A stretch of 64,000 nt of DNA, taken from NCBI GenBank assembly GCA_025558095.1, contig JAIVFI010000040.1, positions 310,001 through 374,000 on the forward strand, written 5' to 3'. The position numbers and the translations under genes are program-made. The first letter of the stretch is position 1. Every line of letters begins with the position of its first letter. The DNA is from Hyaloraphidium curvatum. Lineage: Eukaryota; Monoblepharomycota; Hyaloraphidiomycetes; Hyaloraphidiales; Hyaloraphidiaceae. The notes below the pieces were generated by a model, which made no database searches, was not told the DNA's origin, and was given only the letters and a program-made list of their open reading frames with translations. Of the stretch, positions 52,213-63,051 are shown piece after piece.

Positions 52213-54194
52213 ATGCACGCTGAGGCAGCCATGCCACGCCGATCCCGCCCCGCGCCGGCCGCGGGCGCTCGCCCGGCGCTCCTCGCCCTCGCGCTGGCCG
52301 CCCTCGCAGCGCTGCTGGCCCTCGCGGGCCCCGCTGCCGCCCAGCTGCCCGTAAACTGCCCCGTGACCGCCGGGCAGTACGATCCCAATGCGGACTACTT
52401 CCCGAACAAGGTCGCGCCCCGTGAGTGCCCCAGCGGGCCGGCGATCCGCGATCGCGGGTCGCCGCAGCACCCCCCCCTCTTCTGACCCCCCGTGAACCCC
52501 GATTAGGGATCGCGCAGTACCTGTCGGTCTCGTACCAGAAGTCGTACAAGATCCTGCGCAACTCGCTGCGCAACGAGACCTACGTCCTGTACATGTGCAA
52601 CACCCCGCGCCCGCCGCGGGACACGATCCCCGGCGTCGCGGCCAATGCCAGGCTCAAGTACTTCGAGATCCCGCTGAGCGACGTCGGGTGCTCTTCGCGG
52701 ACCGCCGTGACGTACCTCGAGGTGGGTTTCGCGGGTGGTTGGGGCGCTGCCAGGAGGGGGCGAGCGTACTGCTCTGAACAGTTAAGGCGGCGTTGGCACG
52801 GCCCGCACGGGAAGACCGATGGTGCGAGGACCATACTTTCGTCAGCCAAGATTCCAACGGACCCGCCCCGTTGGCCCTTTTCTGGACGAAAGCTGACCCC
52901 GTTCCCCCGAACAGCGCCTCGGCCTCCGCCCGGCGATCCGCTATGTCTCGTCGACCTCCATCATGACCTCGCCGTGCCTCCTCAAGATGGCGGCCGACGG
53001 GAACCTCCAGTCGTATCCCGCGCAGGGCAACGTCAGCGGCATCGACGCCAACTTTGCCCGCGGCCCCGGCCCGGCGCAGACCAACGCCTCGGTCGAGGAC
53101 ATCTCCATCACGCTGTCGGCGGTGTGGGAGGACACGCCGCTGCAGAAGTTCGAGTGGCTGCTCTTCATCTCGGCCTTCTTCAACCTCGAGTCGCAGGCCA
53201 CGCAGACCTTCCGCGACGTTTCGGAAGGCTACTCGTGCAACGCCGCCAACGTGCTCAAGCTGGCGGACCGCAAGCCCGTCGTGGCGTGGCTGACGGCGCT
53301 CGAGGACGGCACCTTTGTCACGGTGGACTGGACCTACAGGACCCAGCTGCTCCTGGATGCTGGTTAGTGCCGGGGAGTGTGATCGTCTCTACACGGGTCC
53401 GCTGACCTCTTTCCCCTTTCAAGGCGTCACGGCGCTAATCTCGCCCTCCGTCGCCCCCCTCGCCGACGTGCAGACGTCCATCATGGACGCCGACGTGGTC
53501 ATCGACGACACCACGGGCATCCAGTCGTTCGACGACTTCCTGACCGTCTACGGCCTCAAGGGCAACAACACCGGCATCTCGTCGCCGTTCAAGTTCCTCG
53601 CCACCAGGAGGGTGTACAAGACCGACAGGCGCCGGAACGGGTTCGGGATCGACGACTTTGCCCAGAGCAGCTGGGCGCAGCCCGACGTCGTCCAAAATGG
53701 TGAAGACCCCATCTTCCATTCCCCGTCCCTGTCTCACCCCATTTTGCCCGACAGACCTGATCAGCGTCCTCTGGCCGCAGTACCTCCGCGACTGGAACCC
53801 CGTCTACATGCGCAACCTCGCCTTTGGCGAGCAGTTCTCCCTCGTCACGGCCGCGCAGTGCCCCAACAACGACACCGCCTCGGCCACGCAGATCCCCACC
53901 GCCGCGTGCACCCCCATCACCGGGTCCGCGAGCAGCAGCGCCGCGTCGGGGAGCACGGGCGGCTCGTCGGTGCCCGTCGGCGCGATCGCGGGGGCGGTGG
54001 TCGGCGGCGTGGCGCTGATCGCCGGGGTTGGGGCGGGCGCGTACTTCTACCGCAAGAAGAAGGCGGAGCAGCCGGCAGCGGAGGAGGAGGCGCCGCGGAG
54101 CGCGGACACGAGGGGGTTCGTGCGGATGGAGGACGGGGGGGAGGTGATCCCCGCAGGGGCCGAGAGGGTGCTCGAGAGAAGGGGGACGAGGTAG
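52213..54194 (+). CDS. cell-surface periplasmic-binding-protein-like protein
   Basis: Five exons (52213-52420, 52507-52721, 52915-53362, 53424-53699, 53755-54194), 528 residues. A long signal peptide (LALAALAALLALAGPAAAQ) is followed by NCPVTAGQYDPNADYFPNKV, which resembles fungal relatives of bacterial ABC-transporter substrate-binding proteins (TroA-type). A two-lobed extracellular domain follows, then a Ser/Thr-rich stalk, one membrane helix (GAIAGAVVGGVALIAGVGAGAYF) and a short acidic tail. Intron 2 is the longest in the window (193 nt); intron 3 has an AAG acceptor. Possibly a metal or ligand sensor; the family assignment is from memory. Confidence 0.72.
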
Positions 54195-55317
54195 CTGGCC
54201 GCGACGAGGGCGAGTTGGAGTTCCAGGGAATATGTATCGGAAGATATTTCGATTTGTTGCTCTCTCTTTGCCTCACTCGTGGAGGCCCGCACGGCCACCC
54301 ATCCGCCGACATACTGGGGACAGGATGCCGCGATCACCCCCTCCGCCCGGTCTCGGCAATGGATGAACTGTGAGTCAGTAGCTCTTTGACATTGGTCGCG
54401 CGGTGTTTTCGAATCAGAAGAACTGGCATTGAGAATGTACACCCAAAGGCGAGACGGCCCCCCATTTCCCCCTTTCTAGGGTCTCCGAAAGAATCATATC
54501 CGCCTTTTCGACCATTGGAGGCGCGGCGATGAGCCTCTTTCGGTCGATGGACGCGTCGGCGGCCCTCTGTGGCAGCCCTGGGGCGAATTGCTCGCCGGAT
54601 CCAAGCGTGTGCTGAAGAGGGCAAAGCAGGCCGACGAGCGATGGAGCCGAGAAGAAGCAAGAGTTGCGAGATCTTCAAACTGCTGAAAACGCCTCGATGT
54701 GCCTCTTTCGGCCACTGAGCGCGTTGAGGGCCCTCCGCGGACGGCTCAGTGTCGTTCCCAAAGGTTCGGGGAATCTGCGCACGCGGGGAGCGGACGTCGT
54801 TCACACGTGCCGAGGCAACGCCTTTGCACATCGGGAGACAGGATTGTGGCGATTTGCCGGCGCCTGCGACGCCCGCCGACGGAGCACGTTTGCGGGAGGC
54901 TGACGGGGACGCCTTGCGATGAGGTGGTCTCGGCAGGTCACGGATCGTGTGATTGCAGCCGCAGAGGCAAACTTTTGCTTCTTTCTCGCTCCATGAAAGT
55001 CCCATGCTCCCGTAATCGAAGAAGGACGGATCGCCGCGCTGCTGAGGCTTTTGCCATACGTCCAAGCGATCGAGAGGGACTACCTCAAGAACTCCGGCCG
55101 GAGCGCGCTCACCCGGTGCCTCAAGCCGCCGCCGGCGGGAAGCGGGCGTTCAGGAGCTGGATGCTATGCTGGAACCTCGGCGACGGGAGCGCTTGATTTG
55201 TCTGATGTGTCGGAAGCCGTCTCTCGCTGGTGCATGGAAGAGAGGTCGTCTCTCGGCAGGCGGCAGGGCCTCGCAACGCCCTCCCATCCCTCGTTCCGCC
55301 CCGCACCCGCTCCCGCG
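54195..55317. other. 1.1-kb region without a supported gene
   Basis: Contains two imperfect copies of a ~42-base segment (54528-54569 and 54696-54737) with the core GCCTCTTTCGG. No coding frame with conserved motifs, no splice-consistent model and no RNA gene were seen. Confidence 0.4.
54528..54737. repeat. imperfect direct repeat (two ~42-bp units)
   Basis: The unit at 54528-54569 and the unit at 54696-54737 agree at about 32 of 42 positions without gaps, both centred on GCCTCTTTCGG and ending GGCCCTC or GGGCCCTCC. The spacing is 168 bases. It could be the relic of a duplicated coding or mobile segment. Confidence 0.4.
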
Positions 55318-56489
55318 ATGCCCACCGTCCTCTCCACGCCCGCCAAGCTGGCCACCGTGCCCATCGCCCTCGCCGTTGCGCGGCAGTTCGGCCGGGCGTT
55401 CGCGCACCTGGACGCCGCCATCGCCCAGCTGCCCAAGGACGACGCGCGCCTGCAGGTCTCGTTCAAGACCGGCATCGCGCCCGTCGACGGGTTCCTCAAG
55501 GCGATCGTGCCCGTGGGCGTCGTTTCCACGCGTTTGGCGGGGGGCGGGACGGCTCCGGCTCGGCGTGAACGACGTCCTGACTTTCCGCGCTCTCCTCGCA
55601 GTTCTTTCGGTTCGCCCTGGCAGAACCGGCAGCGGGCACGTATCTCGACGCGATGACGGGCATCATGGCGCCCTTTTTCTTCTACGCCGCGTTCGAGGGG
55701 CTCAAGCCCGGGGGCAACGCGCTGCACCTCCTTTACCCCGCGATGGGCCTCGGCATGCAGGTCCGCTTCCTGCCCGCACCAAACGGAACCGCGTCGCTGA
55801 CACCGCATGCAGCTCTTCGGCGTGGGATTCGTCACCCCCCTCGTCTGGGTCCCCATGATGCTCTCGTACCCCCCGACCGGTGCGCTCCCCGCGGACGCGA
55901 GGACGACGCTGGGCGCGGCGATGGTGTTCCTCGGGCAGGCGGCCAACGTGTACGTGTCGGCCAACATGGGCGCCGAGGGGGACAGGGGGACCAAGTTGCT
56001 GGCGTGGTTCCAGGTGGTGGGTTGTCCGATCTCCATGACGTAGCGGAGGGCGATTGACGCAGCGCCTCCGATCAGGCACCGGCGCTCGCGTGGCTCCTGT
56101 GGTCGTTCGTTCCCTACCTCCCCGAGAACTCGCCGATCCTCAAGAACCTCCCCGCGGCGCCCAAGGACCTCGCCAAGAACGTCTACCGCGCCGCGGCGCT
56201 GCTCGCCCTCCCCGGGCACGCCAAGCTGCTGCTTTCCTTCTTCCGCGACCCCGCCCGCCTCAAGGAGGCGCTGGCGGTGTTCGACCCCGCGGTCGCGGCC
56301 GGCGCGCCGGGGAAGGCGGCGGCCAACTTCCTCGCGTGGGACTTCGTCGGGCTCGCCGCGGGCTTGGGGTGGCTTGCGGCGGCGAGGAACGGGTTCGATG
56401 CGGGGAAGGTGGGCGGGTTCCTGGCGAGGGCGCTGCTGCTGGGCCCGGGGACGGCGCTGGGGATGGACATGGCGTCGTGGGAGGCGTAG
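55318..56489 (+). CDS. multi-pass membrane protein of unknown function
   Basis: Four exons (55318-55512, 55602-55760, 55813-56013, 56076-56489), 322 residues, all introns in phase 0. Hydrophobic stretches include FFFYAAFEGL, an FGVGFVTPLVWVPMML segment, AAMVFLGQAANVYVS, ALAWLLWSFVPYLP and FVGLAAGLGWLAAA, suggesting five or six membrane helices. The arrangement recalls fungal small-molecule-pathway membrane proteins (terpene-cyclase-like integral proteins), but no diagnostic residues are evident. No neighbouring biosynthetic genes support that idea. Confidence 0.68.
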
Positions 56490-57048
56490 GTCGGTGCCGT
56501 TGGGTGAAAGTTGTTGCAGCCCGGTGTACCTTGCGTTTGATGTATGGCAGTGATCTGCATGGTATCTGATCGGAAGCTCGGTGGACGCCTCGACACCCGG
56601 TGCGGAGTTGCGCGCTGGCCCTGGGGGGCTGTTGACCGCCGCGGATCTGCGTGAATCGGGGTCCGAAACCCCACGGCAGCACGCATTCGACTCGTATAAT
56701 GGCAACGGGATGGCGGATGGATCGCTACGGTGGCTGCCGTGTGGGGATTCGGGCGCCAGGTTCGCGGCGGAGCGCGAGGGTCCGCAACAGTCACGCCCGG
56801 CCGCTCCCTCCACCGCGGGCACAACCCGGCAACCGCCAGTGCCGGCGCGACATTGCAGCTGGTCTTCGGGAGGCGCTGTACTCGAGGAGTTATTTTTCTT
56901 CGGCGAGGCGGCCGGGCGGAAGAGCGGCGGGGCGGCGTGGCAGGTCACCGGACAATGGAGGGCCCTTCGGGCCGCTAGCGGCGCCCACCGCCTGCAAAGG
57001 ACCATTCGCGGCCTGCGACGGACACGCGGTCACCGTAAACCGCCGGCA
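56490..57048. other. intergenic, no gene assigned
   Basis: About 560 bases before the DENN gene. The frame of the DENN gene is open through most of it, but the codons lack conserved sequence, so I placed the start at the ATG 57049. Confidence 0.35.
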
Positions 57049-60000
57049 ATGTCGCGGGCGGGGCGGCCGGGGCGGCTGCCGCCCGGCGCGTTCCCGGACG
57101 ACGACGCGGAGCCGCGCCGGAGCCCCGACGGGCCGCCGAGCGGGGGCGCGGACGGCGGGCAGCATTTCGGCGTGCAGGAAATCCCGCCGACGCCGCTGGA
57201 CGGCAGCCCGCCCGACGAGGCCGACGGCGGCCCGAGCACGCCGCCCGACGCCGCCGCGGGCCCGCCGCAGCCGGCCGCCGCCGTGCTGCTGCCGCTGCTG
57301 AAACCGCCGTCCGATCTGCACGCGCGCGTCATGCACCGCCGCAGCGCGTCGGCCGAGTCGGCGGGCTCCGTGGCGAGCTTCCAGTCGGCGCCAGAGGCAG
57401 GCGACGCCAAGCGCGCCGCCGCGGCGGGCTCGCCCGGCGACGACGACGCGGGGGCGGAGCTGGAGGACTATTCGAGCAGCACGGGGAGCCCGATTGCCGG
57501 CATGCTGGACGTGGACGCGCCCGCGCCGCTGGTCTCGGGCGCGGTGCCCGTCGAGGACGCCGGCGTCGGCATCAGGCGGTCGGCGTCGCTCAGCGACGGC
57601 CAGCTCACCGATACCCCGTTCCATTCGTTTCACTCTGCCGGGATCGCAGTCTCGGCGTCGGCAGGCAACCTCGCCGAGACCGCTAGCGCGAAATCGGATT
57701 CGGGCTCGCCCGCCGACTTCCCCGACGGCGCCGCTTCCTCTCTCCCTCCGCGCCAACGCCCCCCCAACATCTCCGCCATCCGCCCACCGCGTGCCCCCGC
57801 GCGGCTCGAGGGCTTCCCGCTGCATCTGTTCCGCCGCTGGGTGGGCTACTTCCTCGTCGTCGGGTTCGACCTGGAGATGGGGCAGAGCGTGGAGCGCGTG
57901 TGGCCGGACGATTTGGTGCCGGCGAACAGGGATATCGGGCACAGGCTGACGGATGCCGAGCGGAAAGTCATGTGGGTCAAAGCGGCCGGGGTGGCGCCTA
58001 CGAGGTTCTGACGCTTGTGTCGCTTTACCCCACAGCTCCTTCGCCTCCTTCCCCGACTCCAACTCGGCCGCGCACCTCGGCGACTCGGTCTTCACCTTCC
58101 GCGTGCGCCGCTCGCACCCCTCCCTCGCCTCCCCTTTGCCCGCGAGCCCCGTCGCGCGGCTGCCGAGCGGGCTGATCTCCTCGGCCGCGACGGTCGAGAG
58201 CCCGCGGCCGGTATCGCCCGGTCCCGGGGCCGAGGGCGAGGACGAGGGGCTCGAGGACGTGGACGGGTGCGTGTTCGGGTACGTGTTTTTCAGGCAGATG
58301 AGGGACGAAGGGATCAAGAGGGGTTTCTTCCAGGTGGGTCCGAAGGGGCTGGCGTCTGCTCGACGAAGCTGACTTCCAGTCCGTGAATGGTGCCACAGAA
58401 ATCGCTCGTCGTCCTCTCGCCGCACCCATACCCCGGCCTCTTCACCCGCATCGTCCGCCTCGTCGGCAAAAAGTACTTTGACATGCTCCAGGAGGGCGGC
58501 CACCGCGGCATGCCCCAGGCGGAGCTGCAGGACCGCCTGGACACGGCCCTGGGCAAGGTCGCCGCCGAGATCGCGCGCTGGCCGCCGCCGCCGGACACGC
58601 AGAGCTACGACGCGTTCGCGGGAACGCTGTACGGGCAGCGCACGCTCGGTAGGAACGGGTCGAGCCGATCTCGGGAAGGCCGCAGCTCGGGGTCGTCGGA
58701 GCACCTCGCCGCGCTCCCGCTCCTCTCCCGCGCGCAGACCTCCACGGCAAACATCCCCCTCCCCTTCCTCGGCAAGCTCTTCAACCTCTGCTTCCCCACC
58801 GTCCCCACTCCGCAGTACTTCCCTCCCCCCGCGCCCGCGCTGCTCGTCCCCGAGGCCCAGGGCCCCGCCCCCCCCGATCCAGCGCGCCCGTGCCGCCTGC
58901 ACGACCTGATGCACCTGCACCTGGACCAGCTCTGGACCATCTGGGAGCTCGTCCTGCTGTGCGAGCCCGTGCTGGTGCAGGGCGACACCCCCCGCGCCGC
59001 GGGCGAGGCCGTGTGGTGCCTCGTGGAGATGGCCAGCCCGCTCGAGTACGCGGGGCAGTGGAGGCCCTACTTCACCGTGCAGGACCCCGAGTTCCGCGCG
59101 ATGAGGGGCGGGTCCGGGCCGGCGGGCAAGGGCAGGGAGCACGGCGCGGGGCTGGGCTGGAGGGGGGGGATACTGGGGACCACGAACCCGGTGTTTGGGA
59201 AGGTGCTGGGGGAGGCGTGGGGGAGGAACGTGATGGTGGTGAGGAGGGTGCCGCTGGCGCCGAGGGCTGCGACGGCGCCGGGAGGGGCGGCTGTGCCGAT
59301 AGCCGCAGTGCCGGAGGGCGGGGAAAAGGGGACGGGCGGGGGCCACCCGATATCCGAGTCGGAGCGGGACAGGAGGGACGCCGAGGTGCGCGCGAGGAAG
59401 ATGCAGGGCGAGGCGACGGCGGCCGCGGACAGGCTCACCGAGGCGGTGGTCAACCGGCAGTCGCCTTCGGCGACGGGCAGGCTGGCGGCCTTCTTCAAGC
59501 TGAGGCCGCGGTCGCCCGCGCGGGCGGCGACGCACGAGCCCGCGGCGGTGCAAGGGCCGGCGGTGCTGGGGCGCCACGGGCATGCGCACGGGGGGCAGCA
59601 CCATACCGAGGTCGTGCAGAGCTTCCAGACCAAGCACAGGCCGTTCCTGCTCAAGGACAAGGCGGTGATCAAGAAGGTCGCCGAGGCGGCGATCCGCGGC
59701 CAGCCTTGTGGGTGTCGTTGCTGTTTGCGACGGCTGAGGTGTTGCTCATCGGCGGTGTTCCATTTCAGCGCACGTCCTGAACAACATCCTCCGTCGGCAT
59801 TTCGCCGAACTCACCACCGCATTCCTCGCTCCCCTGGACCAGTACTTCGAGACGCTCCTGGACGAGGCCACCAAGCGGCCGGCCTTTGCGCCCGATGCGC
59901 AGTGGACCGCCAAGCAGCTGTCCATGGAGCTCCCATCGCTCCTTGAACCGCCGGACGTGAGGCCGTTCGGGATGGACACCTTCCTCGCCTTTGTGCAGGC

Positions 60001-60454
60001 ACACCCGCCGTCGCTGCCCGTGGGCCACAGCAGGCCGCTCGCGGGGTTGTACCAGGCCTTCCTGCGGACGCCCAACTTTGCGCGCTGGCTGCGGAGCAAG
60101 TACCGCGCCGTGTACGGGGAATGGCGGCACCGCTACCTCGCCGCGCTCTGCGGGTTCGACGCGGCCGAATTCTGCGACCGCCATGACGAGGTCGAGGTCG
60201 TGGAGCTGCTGCTCCGCCTGCGCGAGGAGCTGGAGCGGTTCCGCGGGGGGCCCGGGGCGGCGCCCGCGCGATCGGGCGGGCGGACGCGCCACGTGGTGGA
60301 TGACAGCGACCTGCATTCGTTCGCGGACCTGGTGCCGCCCACGAGGGAGCAGGCGGCGCGGGCGTACGAGCAGGCGGGGAGGGTGATCGAGAGGCTGCCC
60401 GAGGGGCTCAGGGACAGCGTCGAGTGGCACCGGCAGATGGCCGCGACCTTCTGA
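57049..60454 (+). CDS. DENND6-type DENN-domain protein (Rab guanine-nucleotide exchange factor)
   Basis: Four exons (57049-57971, 58036-58333, 58399-59707, 59769-60454), 1071 residues, against about 600 in animal DENND6. It would activate Rab GTPases in endosomal traffic. Family signatures: FRRWVGYFLVVGFDLEMGQ, then SFASFPDSNSAAHLGDSVFTFR restored across intron 1, GYVFFRQMRDEGIKRGFFQ followed by KSLVVLSPHPYPGLF across intron 2, and HVLNNILRRHFAEL across intron 3. The first ~250 residues are Pro/Asp/Ala-rich and disordered; a further ~150-residue insertion (RARKMQGEA region) lies before the last conserved segment. Confidence 0.85.
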
Positions 60455-60653
60455 ACCGCTGGATGGATGGTCCGCGGAGGTGCGATGTAGGCCGCAGGTC
60501 GAATGGAACGCCCGACGAGCGATCGGTGGTTGCTGGAGGCACTGGGGAAAATGGGCTAGTGGCGCATTCGCGGGTCCTGGACCACCACCCGCTCGCGCGC
60601 CGCACCTCACCCAACCCCACTCCCCCATCGGCAGCAAGCGGTCCCCCGCCAGG

Positions 60654-61216
60654 ATGCGCGTCCTCACCGGTAAGGGCGGTGTGGCGATCGCGCGCGCGGC
60701 GGCGGCTGACGCGCCGCAGTCCTCCTCGCCGTGCTGGTCGCGGTGCTCGCGATCGCGCTCGTGCAGCCCGCCGACGCGCAGAAGGGCAAGAAGGGCAAGA
60801 AGGGGAAGGGCGGCGCGGCCGGCGGCGACGCCGCCATCACGCAGCTCACCACCGACGTCGCGTCGCTCAAGACCGCGCTCACCGGCCTGCAGAGCGTGTG
60901 CGGCGGCGGCGCATCGGGCGACGACCTCAGGCGGCTGTTCGCCCGCGGCAAGAAGGGCAAGAAGGCCGGCAAGGGCAGCAAGGGCGGCAAGGGCAGCAAG
61001 AAGGGCAAGGGCTCCGGCGCCGGCTCCGGCTCCGGCTCGTGCGCCGCCGCCGCCGCCCCCGACGTCAGCGCCATCCAGGCCGACGTCACCGCCATGCTCG
61101 CCCTGGTCAACGGCCTCACCACCTCGTGCGGCCCCGCCGGCGGCGGCGGCGATGGCGGCATGGGCGGCGACGAGGAGCCCGCCGTCGACGAAGAAGTTGC
61201 GGCCGACGAGGAGTGA
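60654..61216 (+). CDS. secreted Lys/Gly-rich low-complexity protein
   Basis: Exon 1 (60654-60669) holds only five codons plus one base; exon 2 is 60720-61216; total 170 residues. Splicing a 50-nt intron with a GTAAGG donor produces a clean signal peptide (MRVLTVLLAVLVAVLAIALV, then QPADAQ). The mature chain has two lysine/glycine clusters (KGKKGKKGKG and KKGKKAGKGSKGGKGSKKGK), two short helical or coiled segments each ending near one cysteine, and an acidic tail. No family recognised; a wall- or matrix-binding polycation is a guess. Confidence 0.65.
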
Positions 61217-61362
61217 ACGATGAACGATCCCGGACGCTTGATGGCTGCCTTCGGGCCGCATTGAGATGCAGAAGAGTCGAGCGAATGGAAGGAAAGCACG
61301 CGATGTATTCTATGGACATATGGGGAAGAGCCTGTCGTACGCCGAACTCGACCATTCTTCGC

Positions 61363-62450
61363 CTAGTCGTCCTCCGGCCAGCCCAATGTGACGCACGGCA
61401 GGGTCCTCCAGAACCGCAGCTCGCGATCAAAGTCCGGGTCCTCGACCTCCCAATCAATGGAATCCGCGGTGTAGTAGTCGTCAATGACGATGCTGGCCCT
61501 GGTGGTGCTAAGCACTGCCGCAATCGTATCCATGACGGCAGGTTCCAACCCGATGATGCAAATGCTGTGGATCCTCAGCTCCTCGCGAGGTTCTTTGGCA
61601 TGCCCCAAGAAAACCACTCCCCCAAGAACCGGGAGAGCGAAGCCTTCCGCAGCGAGTCCGTGCCGATTGCGGCATCCCAATTCTCCCCGTGGATCATGGT
61701 TTCGGCGCGGAACGGGCAGGCTTCGATGGCGACGGGGTGGAAGGCGTCCGAACGGTGTTGGATCGAGAAACCAACCTCCAAGTTGACGTAAATCCATGTT
61801 TTGGTCTTGGCCAAGAACTCCTCGGGGATGAACGACTCAAAGTCCTCCGACGGCCATTCCCGGAGCTGGCACTCGACCGAATCCAGGGAGGGACAGCCCC
61901 GTGCCACGGCCTCGAAGAGCTTGCTCTCGCAAGGGCCGAAGTGCCTGAAGGTCCGCAGCGCGGGCAGGTCGAGCTCAAGGGCCTGGCTATTCCCATAGGA
62001 ATAGTCCAGGTGGAGCGTGAGGCGGCGGAGCCTGTGCAGCCTGGAATCGCTCCTGATCTCGGAAAGATCCCGCGCTTCCTCGATCGACGGGAAGTCGAGA
62101 TCCAGGTACTCGACGCCGTCGCCGCAGAGACGCACTATGAACTTGAGCACCTCCCACGCGACGCCTTTCTTCCAGCCCAGGGTGAGCTTCCTCACGAAGC
62201 GAAAGCTGGAGTGCTTCATGCCCCAGTCCACGAAGTTGAGCATGCGGGCAAGGGTATCGAACATGGCCTCCGTGTCCACTTCGGAGATGAAGTGCGGCCG
62301 CACGAGTTCCCGCATCGCCCGGCACGCGCACATCATCTCGACCAGGGTCCGCGACCGAGCCGGGAAGCATTTCACGATCTTGAGGATGAGTTCGGGGGGC
62401 AGGACGGGCTTGTCCTCGTCCGCGGAAGGATGCTTCCACAGCTCTCTCAT
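61363..62450 (-). pseudogene. F-box protein, family 3, with one-base frameshift near the 3' end
   Basis: From the ATG at 62450 the protein has an F-box-like start (LPPELILKIVKCFPARSRTLVEMM), an LRR-like body (YLDLDFPSIEEARDLSEI, LRRLTLHLDYS) and reaches a stop at 61575. One base over, coding continues from about 61595 to a stop at 61363-61365 (EELRIHSICIIGLEPAV to TLGWPEDD). The plus-strand paralogue at 62464-63006 reads straight through the equivalent point, which shows that the shift is a lesion or an assembly error. The full product would be about 362 residues. Confidence 0.7.
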
Positions 62451-62463
62451 CCACGCAATTTCT

Positions 62464-63006
62464 CGCGACCGTCCTTCTCTGGAAGCTGTGGAGTGCAACC
62501 TGCGCAATCTTCCCAACGACTGGCACCTCTCCTTCCCCCCCGCGATCTTGCCAAAGATCACGAGCTGGTTCAATTGGATTGGAACTTCGCTTTCGCCGTT
62601 GCTCCTCGACGCAGTGCCTGGATCCCCCGTGTTTGCTCCTTCTGAGCTGGTTTGCAAAGGCTTTCCATCCGAGGAGGATTGGGATGCGATCGCGAGGCTA
62701 GTTTCCGTCCGCCGTCTTGTCTTGCGCACAATGGTCGAGGGTGAGGCGTTGCTCCGGAACCTGCCCCGCCATTTCAGTGTTTTCGAGGTGTATGGGCTCG
62801 TGATCACTGGGTTGGACCTTTCTGTCTTGCAGGGCATCGGAGAGAATTTGGTCGGTACCGGAGCGAGGATCATCTTGCACATCATCGGCGCTCGGACGCC
62901 GGAGCGGACAGCAGCTGCGGTGCAGGAGCTTGACTTTTGGCGGTCTTCTGGCCGGTGGGAGTGCATAGTGGCACCGTGGGTCGAGGACTTCATCCGCTCG
63001 GACTAA
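62464..63006 (+). pseudogene. F-box family 3, 5'-truncated inverted copy
   Basis: About 180 codons matching the C-terminal half of the gene at 61363-62450 (PSLEAVECNL against PSLDSVECQL; SEEDWDAIARL; GLVITGLDLSVL against ICIIGLEPAV). It begins 14 bases from the other gene's start codon, on the opposite strand, and has no F-box. The frame is intact to its stop at 63006. An inverted partial duplication, probably not a functional F-box protein. Confidence 0.7.
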
Positions 63007-63051
63007 TGGGAGCCGGAAAACGGGATCAACAGGAGCTGTACGCCAATGCCG

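Noticed and set aside
56890-59637. 915-codon minus-strand open frame opposite the DENN gene
   Set aside because: Composition shadow of a GC-rich coding strand; the plus strand has clear DENND6 motifs and consistent splicing.
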